From Pycnococcus provasolii (lineage: Eukaryota > Chlorophyta > Pseudoscourfieldiophyceae > Pseudoscourfieldiales > Pycnococcaceae): DNA of 64,000 nt. This document shows, one piece after another, positions 48,301 through 56,677 of this stretch. Where the stretch lies: positions 552,397 to 616,396 of the forward strand of contig OW568886.1 of NCBI GenBank assembly GCA_938743325.2, given 5' to 3'. A program made the position numbers and the translations under genes. Each line of letters starts with the position of its first letter. Positions within the stretch are counted from its first letter, which is position 1. The notes under the pieces were generated by a model that made no database searches, was not told where the DNA came from, and was given only the letters and a program-made list of their open reading frames with translations.

Positions 48301-48354
48301 GGAAAGACGAAGAAGAAAAAGAAGGGCGCTGGCACAGGCGGGGAGGACAAGTGA
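42301..48354 (+). CDS. Giant coiled-coil nuclear-pore protein, NUA/TPR/Mlp-like
   Basis: 2,017 residues in one exon from ATG 42301 (MTAAVATTALAALASS). Residues ~30-1570 are nearly continuous heptad coiled coil interrupted by a small Ala/Pro-rich linker near residue 365-405. The segment KLLAVTRSLSDQMERATAEA, then SALIRQRDMFRTLARD, is the TPR/MLP1/2 signature (VTR...RQRDMYR). Near 1440-1480 is KKHIQKYNPEGKKLPDWVKE. The C-terminal ~400 residues are Glu/Asp-rich, then Ala/Lys-rich, ending KKKKKGAGTGGEDK. NUA/TPR proteins form the nuclear basket and act in mRNA export and SUMO balance. Length and layout match plant NUA. Confidence 0.88.
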   Translation: MTAAVATTALAALASSQPLTSDVPTLHEWVRSLAEELQGSRAREDAARLQADHSFQMVEQRYRVLEEEHERLTEECAAKSSDASQAEAAATEAKAATAAAEAESARVKAELHRKEAECRELRTDATQAHELAARREVESAERSESLSAALGRVVELTEQRAAAESRAREAEASEVRAKAALARAEQENAMLAQNNKWAADELEAKSKAVLEERRAASAETVELLSRATKAEAEALASSQSLQASTSRVEQLEAQLAAKMMELRDANTNSAANVEKFERELAAYQSLAKLHAETAEERGETIARLEAENKALNDGIAALTQETRDQAKQSASLLDDWKQLAQERLEALQRAGDTARIGGTGVLAAGSTPGTAMAASPGFALATPAVTPGVPGSMNAAAAIAMSSPSAALASLNMTAAQAYAKYESVSNELQASREKCAEYQRTLDAISAELEAKGPAFAEQQRRYTEMEQNVLDFNQRIGEHMKEIRRLEVKCGALTSELDSAQTAKRHYEQNCEDLGSQIRTLLKENHELRTGKPLLDDGSGAGASASAGAQNAADVIKSELLTFKDVEEIQRQNQKLLAVTRSLSDQMERATAEAREMYEARLQEESSKLKAELDQIKSQTDKRQEQMSALIRQRDMFRTLARDRGTAAGEIAGPSGAAAAASQSQAAIAASPHVDYEQVLRDRETDFEHSKAELHEHIRSLREREESMQSELAGAKAAVTRKDGELKYERERAERTADALAEARRSIESMSSAKADLQNKLIEAQKMMSEYGLARDELASKERKSERRITELEAALSIAKDAEERSYKQVSAASEARNAAEAKVLAMTELEVEHKKLEESAKSRLEAECKRLQQDWAEMQRTLSTERDRHRSALSAAEAGCSAVESKAAAAAAALEESRKATELARKRADAAEERCIVVSQQLARAEERLQSHATSHMAPSSMAGAEAPAPELEMVKERCAELEADVAEARQQLCAAEERAAAAAAHASNYKDIAEKNEELLAESRKSYEEAQSASTRELEKKSAELADAQQRLSSVERKVTDSEKRAVDLQNKLDAASSTMDNEKNALKADVEAKRLEIETLQQRIASYGKELEDMHGRLKTAKASYETELLNHAETARTKKALEAERDAASEASFADRQRWTDELAQSKAERDGAKSKCDSLASELATLQVKVDELQKQNQVVHEQLESLSGGVTAMTTEAAGTEAGGASSSISAGQGGGMAEVVKYLRSEKARADAELLVKRAEASRLEAALHQTQRALDEARLALDAERKNSGTRDTRSEEEHAALMQKVSDMNLLMESNRTLRADAESERKGRAEWQKRAEEAESSLAPLRQKLASESARADAAEMEVSSARQESKRWETRTTELLERYGQVDLGEHRRVLKQLEEAQSALEKASSSVDDRVKAVEESGKKAREQLEADHEKLKAEAAKSKQQLEVAKKHIQKYNPEGKKLPDWVKERDEKEKRLQELEMTAKGESAGAKAAAQTQQELKAVKEQLAKMKQQLDAAVEAKARAEGQMAKVRELMAASKQRLEERTKEVKKAEAERDELTIKVRKLEQELAVARSGRLMSMPSGADAVAASGGTTAVPSGGSGKRKAPESTQETAAEMLQGDSDGEAAQGKGAAKRLRADAPAFALPVAQGLTAAAAAAAAAPFSADAEAAAEAEAAPEPDAEAMVDVDEAVDEEEEEEEEEQQEEEEEEEEEEEEMDDQEEEDDEDEDEDDVEEEDEAGGDEAMEEDAMEEEEEPEVVVEEEEQQQVEGQEEAAAVVAGDDEAAGVGVTEEGDIPAKVVDEEAVAEEADASVEEIAAPPAVEEAALPPQAGDMDVTAGEEFPLVAEDGDNAAAAVAEAAIEEDEDGAGAGAGAGAGAGAASAGTTVEETDAPDAAGADAGGTHEEQKKPAPPPQAKSAAAAAAAAEKKAAALKRKIALAEKAKAAKASAGADSSQAADGGSGARRRQPIAFKAPPAKPKVKASDAGPATATTTVAATTTPTSTGKTKKKKKGAGTGGEDK
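47367..47590 (+). repeat. Acidic codon repeat (GAG/GAT) in the NUA-like gene
   Basis: Runs of GAG with GAT/GAC encode Glu/Asp tracts in the C-terminal tail (EEEEEEEEQQEEEEEEEEEE and following). Similar acidic tails occur in TPR-family proteins. Confidence 0.85.
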
Positions 48355-48413
48355 TTTGGCAAGTCACATACCTGAGCTCGTGTAATTGTTTTTTTCTCTC
48401 AAAATAAGTAGAT

Positions 48414-50144
48414 TTACATGACACCTTGCTGCTCCTCCATCGAGCGAATGCATTTCTCAGCGGCTTGCGACGCGTCCACGTTTGCACGTTTGAACAGTAT
48501 GATTGTCTCAAGAGGCTGTCCAAATGCGAAGCCTAACACGTCGTCGTCCGGATCGCTGTCCGATGCCCAGAACAACATGGCGCCATCAATAAATGTGGGG
48601 CTCTGGAAGCCGCTTTCAGCAATCTGACCCATTCCACGGCTGATGATGTGTGGCTCTTGAGCCGGAAGATGTGCGACGTGCGGTCTTGTGAGAAGGTACT
48701 GACGCCAATGCAAATGTGCCACAGCGTCACTGCGAAATTGGAAGTGCGGAGAGAGGTGGTTGGCGTCATCGTCATCGCCGTCGTCGTTGTTGCTGTCTTC
48801 ATCGTTGTCAGAATAGCTTGACGGGTGGTGGTGTTGCTCACTCTGGCTAGTCGATCGACCTCTGCCTCTCCTTCTGCTTGGCCATTGCACGTTGTTGATG
48901 TCGCATTCGCAGTCGTGCGCTACCCAGCTCATTTCACCGCATGGGACATTCGGATCGCCGAGCACCTTGCGCGCAATCACGAGCCCCTCTCGCGGCTTGC
49001 GCAGAAGTTCCAGAGCCTCCACGCCGTGGCCGCCGTACATACCGATCCACACCGATTCGCACACACGCTCTACCGAAGTTTTTGCAATCGTGGAGAGCTC
49101 ATGTTGACTACGCGTTGGCAGCATGCGAAGTTCTCGACGAACGCCGAGCAGTGCGCCACCCGGCGGTGTTGGCGACGCGGAAAATCCGGCAATGTCACCC
49201 GCGCCGCCGCTTCCACTTCCGCTTCCGCTGCTGCGTCGAGTACGTCGGCGTTCCCGTACTCGCGTTGCTCCGAACGACGCAAGGGTGCGTCGAAAGGAAC
49301 TGCTCCCGCCGGGCGACGACGCGTCATCGAGCAGCAGCGCGGAAGCCTGGCTGGCAAGCTCCGCGTCCATGGCATGACGAGAGGACGACGTGGGTGGGTC
49401 GTACGCGACAGTGAAGCTTCGTGCGGGTCCCGCTGACGTGCGGAACGCGTGGATACGCACACCAGACTTGGGCTTCACTGTTGCAGTCACCTCTGCGTGC
49501 AAATACCGCCCCATCTCCGTGTCACGTAGCGCCTGCATTGCGGCGTTCACAGCCCCGTTGTCCCACTCGTTCTCCCTTAGCAGATTTGCGAGAACCTCCG
49601 CTCGATTGTCGCCGTCGCCGTCGTCGTCGCCTGTATTGAGAGCGAGCCGAAACGCGTGCGGAAGCCAGCGTCCCGTACCCATCAGCTTACACAGGTAGAA
49701 ACCACGCCGGCCGAACACACCCGTGACAAACGAGCCGTCGGGATGCAGGCACGGATCCAGTTCGACGAACAGCTTGTTGTGACAGCTTTCGCAGTCGCTG
49801 AGCATGTCATACAGCCTACGATACGTCGTGACGTCTCTTGCGTGGTACCCAAGTCCCACCTCGCCTCCGTTGCACCGCCTTGGTCTGAGGTGATACGCCT
49901 CCACGTCCGTCCGGCTTCCAAAGTCAACCTGAACCTTCCTCTTCCAGAGCCTAACATCGTCCGTCGCCGAGACGCGCAAGTCTGCGCACGTGCACGCGAC
50001 CCTCGCGATGTCCTTTGCGGAGAGCCGCACGAGTATGAGTGGGACGAGGTGGTGCGGCAGTGCGGTGAAGTGGCAGCGGCTGACGCGGTGGACCAGCTCG
50101 TCGTCGTCGTCCGAGTCCTCGCCACCCGCGGCACCGGACATCAT
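48414..50144 (-). CDS. F-box protein with FBXO31/EXECUTER-like domain
   Basis: 576 residues from the ATG at 50144 (the codon before is GTG). An F-box near residue 27 (HFTALPHHLVPLILVRLSAK) is followed by two more regions. The C-terminal domain has RVCESVWIGMYGGHGVEALE and ARKVLGDPNVPCGEMSW; the same G-x-Y-G-x-HG-x-E pattern and the K-x-x-GDPNVP-x-G motif appear in FBXO31 and plant EXECUTER/At5g39450-type proteins, where the fold binds acyl or degron C termini. Between them are Ser/Gly-rich and Asp/Asn-rich linkers. Presumably an SCF substrate receptor; target unknown. Confidence 0.72.
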   Translation of the reverse strand: MMSGAAGGEDSDDDDELVHRVSRCHFTALPHHLVPLILVRLSAKDIARVACTCADLRVSATDDVRLWKRKVQVDFGSRTDVEAYHLRPRRCNGGEVGLGYHARDVTTYRRLYDMLSDCESCHNKLFVELDPCLHPDGSFVTGVFGRRGFYLCKLMGTGRWLPHAFRLALNTGDDDGDGDNRAEVLANLLRENEWDNGAVNAAMQALRDTEMGRYLHAEVTATVKPKSGVRIHAFRTSAGPARSFTVAYDPPTSSSRHAMDAELASQASALLLDDASSPGGSSSFRRTLASFGATRVRERRRTRRSSGSGSGSGGAGDIAGFSASPTPPGGALLGVRRELRMLPTRSQHELSTIAKTSVERVCESVWIGMYGGHGVEALELLRKPREGLVIARKVLGDPNVPCGEMSWVAHDCECDINNVQWPSRRRGRGRSTSQSEQHHHPSSYSDNDEDSNNDDGDDDDANHLSPHFQFRSDAVAHLHWRQYLLTRPHVAHLPAQEPHIISRGMGQIAESGFQSPTFIDGAMLFWASDSDPDDDVLGFAFGQPLETIILFKRANVDASQAAEKCIRSMEEQQGVM

Positions 50145-50483
50145 CACCGAACGAAAGGAGGAGGCTACTCTTATGGATAGTCGTAAGTAGCGTTCGGAAA
50201 CATCAGGGGTTGAGGAGTGCCACGATTGAGAAATTTAGTTCGGGGTTGGGTTTCGGGTTTCGGGTTTCGTCCCCCGCGGAGTCCCCCGCCGGCCCCGCGG
50301 GCATTTGGAAAGCGCGTTAGGTTTCGCGAAGGGGAAGGGGACGCGCAGGGAGGAGATTTTTCTTCTTCCCTCGTTCGAGAGTTCCACTTTTTTGGACCCC
50401 CCCCCCCTCCCCGCACACCCGTCGCACTTCCCGACTGACGTGTCCTCGCGCACAACGGCACCTTTCAACGACCACGTACGCGA
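50145..50483. promoter_or_regulatory. Divergent promoter, G-rich
   Basis: 339 bp between starts at 50144 (minus) and 50484 (plus). Holds TTCGGGGTTGGGTTTCGGG (50241-50259) with further GGGTTTCGGGTTTCG, and a poly-C run (50398-50407). No ORF is convincing. Confidence 0.5.
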
Positions 50484-51389
50484 ATGAGAATGAACAGCAC
50501 GAACGTGGTTAGGCGCGCAGGCGCAGCTGCAAGGAGCGCAGGTGTCGTGCGTGCGCGACGTAGTGCGCTGGAAAGCCCGAGCCCGAGCGTCGGACCGGAG
50601 AGCGTTCGCGTGCTGAGGTATCCCAACGGGGAAGTGAGACGCATCCGTTACCCTAACGACGATCCGAATGCAGCAGCTCTTGCAAAGCACGCGAAGCCGG
50701 AGCCCGTCCCGAGCCCCGAGGCGAGAACGCAGCAACACGAGCAGCAGCACCAGAAGCAGGATGTGCCAACGGAGTTCGACGTGGAGCAGGCGGATGACGT
50801 CCTTACCCCTGATGCGCTTGTTCGAGCGCAGCGGATGCTGACGGCACGCCGCGCGCTCGCGGTGGAGTCGGCACGACAGTGCTACGATATCCACGACGGC
50901 AGTCCTTGGATTGAGACTCGTCGTGTCTGGGTACTTGGTGCGCCACCCACGCCGTCAGCAGAGCAGACCGATGACGGTTCCGACGACGACAACGAGGCGC
51001 CGCACACCATCGTGACATTCCCTACGCGCGTGCGTAACGCGGCGATGTCGGATTCGCTTTCTGTGGCTCTTGGTCGCGAAGGCGTGTTTGACGTCTCTTC
51101 CATGGCAGAGGCTGTCTTGGTGTTTGACGACGAATCTGTCGCGTCTAATTTTGCAGACTTGCTTTCAGAGGAAAGGGGGGGAACGGAAGTCAGTGTCGCA
51201 GAATTGGACTCGCACCAGCTGTTCCTGATGGTATCCGACGCTGGCTCAGGTGTGAAGTGCTGCGTCATCAAAGGTGAAGCTGCCGCAAATTTTCTTCCAT
51301 CGCCAGAGCTTTTGCGCCTCGCCCTGCTGAATGACGACGACGGCGGCAGTGGTGGCATGGGCAGTCTCGACGACGCTTTCTCGAACTAA
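50484..51389 (+). CDS. Uncharacterised protein, possibly organellar
   Basis: 301 residues from ATG 50484. The first ~45 residues (MRMNSTNVVRRAGAAARSAG...) are Arg/Ala/Ser-rich with one late acid, a plausible mitochondrial leader. A motif VRVLRYPNGEVRRIRYPNDD follows, then a Gln/His linker, then alternating acidic helices and strands (ETRRVWVLGAPPT, HTIVTFPTRVRNAA, LFLMVSDAGSGVKCCV). The region EAVLVFDDESVASNFADLLS could be a small alpha/beta domain. No family recognised. Confidence 0.7.
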   Translation: MRMNSTNVVRRAGAAARSAGVVRARRSALESPSPSVGPESVRVLRYPNGEVRRIRYPNDDPNAAALAKHAKPEPVPSPEARTQQHEQQHQKQDVPTEFDVEQADDVLTPDALVRAQRMLTARRALAVESARQCYDIHDGSPWIETRRVWVLGAPPTPSAEQTDDGSDDDNEAPHTIVTFPTRVRNAAMSDSLSVALGREGVFDVSSMAEAVLVFDDESVASNFADLLSEERGGTEVSVAELDSHQLFLMVSDAGSGVKCCVIKGEAAANFLPSPELLRLALLNDDDGGSGGMGSLDDAFSN

Positions 51390-51524
51390 GGTTAAGAAGA
51401 CATACATATAAATGATGGCACATGGGTGGTGCTTGACGGGCTGTAAGAATGTTCACAATTTAAAATAAATATTAATGTCGAGGCAGGCGTCGTGGTGTAA
51501 TCGCTCGGGGCGTGGTTTGCACGA

Positions 51525-53114
51525 TCATTCCTCACGTTTCAGCATAACCTTCTCATTGTCGCCGACGCGCGTGCTCATCGCCGTGTGAAATCCACGATCG
51601 AAACGCACGTTGTGCAGGTTCGCCGCGAAGTCGAAGCCAAGCGTCCACTCGCCATCCGCGCTTCCGACGACGGACCACATGCCATTTCCCCATGGCGTCG
51701 ATAGCGTGCCATCTCGCCTTGGAGTGAGAATGTGTGTGCCAGCCCATTTCCAGCGAGAGTCCACGAGCGCTTCCACCCACGGGTTGTTAGAGATGTCCTC
51801 CGAAGTCGCCTTGTTGCGTCTCCATCCAATGGTTCCCATCGTGCGACTGTCAGGCCAACCTTCGATGTTGTCAACAGCCTCTGCCCAAGCGCGCTGCAGC
51901 CAGAACGCCGCGGCATTCGAACCTTTCGGTGGCGGAGTGAGAAGTCCACCCTTGGGAGGATACGCGTTTCCGTAGTGCCTCTTGTCAAGCGACCACTCGC
52001 CAATTTGCCACACGCCCTGCGGATCACCCGTCATCCTGTACTCGAGGCCGTAAGTGTAGTGGAAAATCCAGTGCTTCTGAGAAAAATCTTCCGGAACATA
52101 GCGGAGTTCGCTGCTGAGCTCAATCTGGAAGTTGCGCACGAGCTCGAAGCTTATGCCTCGCTTGGCGGCGGCGATGGCGAAGCCCCACATCTCAATCACC
52201 CAGCCTAGCTTGGAGTCCGCCTCGCCGTCCATTTTCAACTTCTTTGACATTTCGTAGTACTCGTCCGCGACATCTCTCAGAATGTCCTTGTGTATGATCA
52301 TGGGACTTGGTCCTATCGGTGGGATCTTCTTGTATCCGTCCGCTCCACCCTCTGGCCAGAAACGCTGAATCATGCTCGCGAAGCCCGGGTTGGGAATCAT
52401 GTAAGAGAAGGTGAACGCCGCAGGTCTCTGCTTGTGCGGCGACAAGTTGGGAAGAGGTTGCATGAGAAGGTGATCCGTTTCGGCAATGTAGACATAGTCC
52501 TCCTCGATTTTGTCAAGGAGCCCGTCTCGGATCGCCTGAACGATGCTCATGGGTCGATTCAGCACGCCGAACCCCTTGTACTTTCTAGCAAGATCGCTGT
52601 GAGAAATTTCAGGCACGAAGAAGCTTGGCATGCGATCCGCGACGCTGTCCGGCCTTCCTCCCGCCGAGGCGGTGAGACGCGTGAAGCCACCCATATCGCC
52701 ACACTCGCCCTGAAGCGAACGCTGCTTCTTGTAGTGGTAGTACATCATTTCCGACTGCCAGTTCTGGTAGACGGTTGACTGAGCGGTCAGGAGAGTGTGA
52801 TACAGCCGCGGTGGTGTTTTGCACGAGGATGTCTTTGGTAAGCTTTGCGCGGAAAGCGGCTGTGGTTCCGTGCGCGTGGAAGATTTCGCCGACGCCACGT
52901 TCTGTAACGGCATATTTGATGCAACCTGTGCCGTCTTTCGCGTCGGCGGAGCAGACATCGGCGACGGCACGGACGACATGGAGAAGGAGTACGCCGCGTA
53001 GAACGCAAGCGTGAACCAAGCCACAAGCGCAGGCGGCGACGCCAGACGCGAGGAGACTGCGGATCCTCCTCCACTGCCGTGAGAACGTCCAAGGTGCTGG
53101 TGTCGCGCCATCAT
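51525..53114 (-). CDS. Hydroxyproline O-arabinosyltransferase-like enzyme (HPAT/GT95-type)
   Basis: 529 residues. A short N terminus precedes one signal-anchor helix (LVAWFTLAFYAAYSFSM); a Ser/Pro-rich stem leads to the catalytic domain. Family marks: YHTLLTAQSTVYQNWQSEMM, CGDMGGFTRLTASAGG, LNRPMSIVQAI, DYVYIAETDHLLMQPLPNLS (the ETDH site where GT-A enzymes carry DxD) and LGWVIEMWGFAIAAAKRGI. Plant HPATs and related galactosyltransferases add arabinose or galactose to hydroxyproline and serine of wall glycoproteins and peptides in the Golgi. Two ATG codons (53114, 53111) begin the frame. Linkage specificity is not readable. Confidence 0.85.
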   Translation of the reverse strand: MMARHQHLGRSHGSGGGSAVSSRLASPPALVAWFTLAFYAAYSFSMSSVPSPMSAPPTRKTAQVASNMPLQNVASAKSSTRTEPQPLSAQSLPKTSSCKTPPRLYHTLLTAQSTVYQNWQSEMMYYHYKKQRSLQGECGDMGGFTRLTASAGGRPDSVADRMPSFFVPEISHSDLARKYKGFGVLNRPMSIVQAIRDGLLDKIEEDYVYIAETDHLLMQPLPNLSPHKQRPAAFTFSYMIPNPGFASMIQRFWPEGGADGYKKIPPIGPSPMIIHKDILRDVADEYYEMSKKLKMDGEADSKLGWVIEMWGFAIAAAKRGISFELVRNFQIELSSELRYVPEDFSQKHWIFHYTYGLEYRMTGDPQGVWQIGEWSLDKRHYGNAYPPKGGLLTPPPKGSNAAAFWLQRAWAEAVDNIEGWPDSRTMGTIGWRRNKATSEDISNNPWVEALVDSRWKWAGTHILTPRRDGTLSTPWGNGMWSVVGSADGEWTLGFDFAANLHNVRFDRGFHTAMSTRVGDNEKVMLKREE

Positions 53115-53349
53115 AAAATAAGCGTCGGCAGACGAGGATGAGCAAGAAGAAATTGCCTGATATGCCTTGCGGGGAACCGTTGTTGTTGGGGAGATGACCC
53201 AGAGGGAAAGGGGGCGTTTTGGGATCCCGGTTGCGCACTTGTCGGTCCGGATTGTTGGTCGGGAGCTCTTACTGTCTTTGACTCTAGATAAAGGGTTGTG
53301 CTGTTTGTCGAAGCGTGGACGTGTGACGTTTTCGAGCGTTGTTTAGCAC

Positions 53350-54054
53350 ATGAGTGACTCGAATCACGAGCTCGCCCTACCGAAGAAGAGAGCGACTCGA
53401 CGAATACGTGCAACATACTGTGACGACTATCGCCGAAGGTTCAATTTTCATCCTAATCGAGGCGTCGAGGGTGAGGACTTGCGAGCATTGCAGGACGGTG
53501 CAACATCGCAGACTTCCTCACGGGACGCTCGAACCGCTGGTGGTGGAATGTACGTCGCCATCGATCCATCGAAACGTGGGATCAATTCGTCGCGGAATTG
53601 CGCAAACACGCGTGCGACCAGGCGTCATCGAGGACCGCGTGTGCGCATTCCACGACATGGCGCAGCAGGAAACCCGATCTGACCGGGAGTGGAAGATGAT
53701 GAAGATGATGAAAATCACCATGCGACTGCATATTTCCCAGCACTGCATCCCGCACGCTTCAGAGCTTCGTTGCTCGAGGCTGCTGACGATGGTGGAACGG
53801 GAGCTCTTAGCTCAATAAAAAAGAACATCCCCTATCCCGCTGAAGGGACGACGACGAACCGCGACATCGAAAGGGTCGTGAACATGGCACGCCAAGCTTG
53901 TGCACACGCCCTTGCGCGTGGGCTGATTGCTCACGACGATACGGATGCTGTCTCCAAACTGATCGGTTTCGTCGTGAACAAGATGCACCTCCGTTACAAT
54001 TATCCGGTACTAGTACCGGATAACTCATGGGGCGGGACAATTGACATATCGTGA
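53350..54054 (+). pseudogene. Decayed coding region, possibly retroelement-derived
   Basis: The frame starting at 53350 runs 110 codons to a single TGA (53680-53682) and continues open to 54054 in the same frame; the second half reads NRDIERVVNMARQACAHALA. Other frames carry protein-like segments between them: at about 53506-53590 one reads NIADFLTGRSNRWWWNVRRH, then SIETWDQFVAELRKH, which resembles a gag-like layout (F-x-x-G-x-x-x-x-WW ... TWDxF), and another reads VIEDRVCAFHDMAQQETRSD. This patchwork suggests a coding sequence broken by frameshifts. Origin as a retroelement is a guess. Confidence 0.4.
54000..54023. other. 24-bp perfect palindrome
   Basis: Centred on ACTAGT, with arms TTATCCGGT and ACCGGATAA. 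It lies at the end of the decayed ORF. ATCCGGTA recurs at 54083-54090. Confidence 0.9.
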
Positions 54055-54673
54055 ATCGTGCGTGTAAAACAGACTAACAACATCCGGTATGTATCTAAAT
54101 TAACTCTGCTTTTTTCTTGTTTTCTCCCTCCGGGATCCCTAACTTAATTATCTTGCCATATCACCATGCGGCCATAACTTTTAACAACATAACATTACCG
54201 CGCTACTTGGTGATATGACAAGATATCGCCGGAAACGGCGGGTTAAAAAAATGGCTATTGTTATTGGCTTCGTTCTGCATCACGGATCGCCCCGGGGGCG
54301 GTGTCCGACGGCGGGGGAGGAGATGTGCGGGCGAGGGCACAGCGGGCCACGGTGGCAAGTACGGCATGGCATCGGCGGCATCGTCGTTGGCATTGGCAGT
54401 AGCATCGGCATCGTCGTTGGCAGTGGCATCGGCATCGGCATCGGCATCGGCGTCGTCGTCGTCAATCACGAACCTCTTCCAACTGTTCTTCATACCTACG
54501 TATGTGCGTGTGTGTGTGCGTGTGGTGTATGTGAGAAATTGAATGTGGTTTGGTGGTGGGATGTGGCGTTGGGGTCTTGGTGGGATGTGGCGGGAAGCAG
54601 TACTCGTGGTCGTGGTCGTCGTCGTCGGCGGCTCAGAAAGAGTCACGCACGTGTCCGACTCTGATGCGGACCA
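54055..54673. other. Spacer before the satellite, with GGCATC microsatellite
   Basis: AT-rich first half, then a GCATCGGCATCG-type microsatellite (about 54364-54465), a GTGTGTGTGCGTG tract (about 54504-54525) and CGTCGTCGTC runs. No gene is supported. Confidence 0.45.
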
Positions 54674-56487
54674 AGCTGATGAATGCGGACGATGCACTTC
54701 TCCAGCCGAGAAGTCGTGTGCGCCAGCCGTGCAGCGCCACAGCCATATGCATGTTGCGAATGCGAGTCACCGCACTTCGCAATGCGCGACTGCGAGATGA
54801 CGTCAGAGATACCACACGATCGTGCCATCCGTCGAATGCACCCGCAAGCTCGAGCTGATGAATGCGGACGATGCACTTCTCCAGCCGAGAAGTCGTGTGC
54901 GCCAGCCGTGCAGCGCCACAGCCATATGCATGTTGCGAATGCAAGTCACCGCACTTCGCAATGCGCGACTGCGAGATGACGTCAGAGATACCACACGATC
55001 GTGCCATCCGTCGAATGCACCCGCAAGCTCGAGCTGATGAATGCGGACGATGCACTTCTCCAGCCGAGAAGTCGTGTGCGCCAGCCGTGCAGCGCCACAA
55101 CCATATGCATGTTGCGAATGCAAGTCACCGCACTTCGCAATGCGCGACTGCGAGATGACGTCAGAGATACCACACGATCGTGCCATCCGTCGAATGCACC
55201 CGCAAGCTCGAGCTGATGAATGCGGACGATGCACTTCTCCAGCCGAGAAGTCGTGTGCGCCAGCCGTGCAGCGCCACAGCCATATGCATGTTGCGAATGC
55301 GAGTCACCGCACTTCGCAATGCGCGACTGCGAGATGACGTCAGAGATACCACACGATCGTGCCATCCGTCGAATGCACCCGCAAGCTCGAGCTGATGAAT
55401 GCGGACGATGCACTTCTCCAGCCGAGAAGTCGTGTGCGCCAGCCGTGCAGCGCCACAGCCATATGCATGTTGCGAATGCGGTGACGATGCACTTCTCCAG
55501 CCGAGAAGTCGTGTGCGCCAGCCGTGCAGCGCCACAGCCATATGCATGTTGCGAATGCGAGTCACCGCACTTCGCAATGCGCGACTGCGAGATGACGTCA
55601 GAGATACCACACGATCGTGCCATCCGTCGAATGCACCCGCAAGCTCGAGCTGATGAATGCGGACGATGCACTTCTCCAGCCGAGAAGTCGTGTGCGCCAG
55701 CCGTGCAGCGCCACAGCCATATGCATGTTGCGAATGCGAGTCACCGCACTTCGCAATGCGCGACTGCGAGATGACGTCAGAGATACCACACGATCGTGCC
55801 ATCCGTCGAATGCACCCGCAAGCTCGAGCTGATGAATGCGGACGATGCACTTCTCCAGCCGAGAAGTCGTGTGCGCCAGCCGTGCAGCGCCACAGCCATA
55901 TGCATGTTGCGAATGCGGTGACGATGCACTTCTCCAGCCGAGAAGTCGTGTGCGCCAGCCGTGCAGCGCCACAGCCATATGCATGTTGCGAATGCGAGTC
56001 ACCGCACTTCGCAATGCGCGACTGCGAGATGACGTCAGAGATACCACACGATCGTGCCATCCGTCGAATGCACCCGCAAGCTCGAGCTGATGAATGCGGA
56101 CGATGCACTTCTCCAGCCGAGAAGTCGTGTGCGCCAGCCGTGCAGCGCCACAGCCATATGCATGTTGCGAATGCGAGTCACCGCACTTCGCAATGCGCGA
56201 CTGCGAGATGACGTCAGAGATACCACACGATCGTGCCATCCGTCGAATGCACCCGCAAGCTCGAGCTGATGAATGCGGACGATGCACTTCTCCAGCCGAG
56301 AAGTCGTGTGCGCCAGCCGTGCAGCGCCACAGCCATATGCATGTTGCGAATGCGAGTCACCGCACTTCGCAATGCGCGACTGCGAGATGACGTCAGAGAT
56401 ACCACACAATTGTGCCATCCGTCGAATGCACCCGCAAGCTCGAGCTGATGAATGCGGACGATGCACTTCTCCAGCCGAGAAGTGCAT
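54674..56487 (+). repeat. 179-bp satellite with 437-bp higher-order period
   Basis: The core GACGATGCACTTCTCC recurs at 54688, 54867, 55046, 55225, 55404, 55483, 55662, 55841, 55920, 56099, 56278 and 56457. Full units are 179 bp; two are truncated to 79 bp (55404 and 55841), so 79+179+179 = 437 bp repeats as a higher-order unit. Copies are nearly identical (variants such as GCGAGTC/GCAAGTC and one ACACAATTG change). Each full unit holds a TGACGTCA palindrome and CATATGCAT. 179 is not a multiple of three, so the long ORFs in it are incidental. The array ends abruptly against TTAGGG repeats. Confidence 0.95.
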
Positions 56488-56677
56488 TAGGGTTAGGGTT
56501 AGGGTTAGGGTTAGGGTTAGGGTTAGGGTTAGGGTTAGGGTTAGGATTAGGGTTAGGATTAGGGATTAGGATTAGGGTTAGGGTTAGGGTTAGGGTTAGG
56601 GTTAGGGTTAGGGTTAGGGTTAGGGTTAGGGTTAGGGTTAGGGTTAGGGTTAGGGTTAGGGTTAGGGTTAGGGTTAG
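56488..56677 (+). repeat. TTAGGG array, ~190 bp
   Basis: About thirty TTAGGG units with a few variants (TTAGGATTAGGG near 56543-56572), G-strand on the plus strand. It directly follows a truncated satellite unit. Confidence 0.97.

Noticed and set aside
55161-56108. 315-codon open frame on the minus strand within the satellite
   Set aside because: The unit length is not a multiple of three, so the frame cycles through the unit; openness reflects lack of stops in the 179-bp monomer, not a gene.
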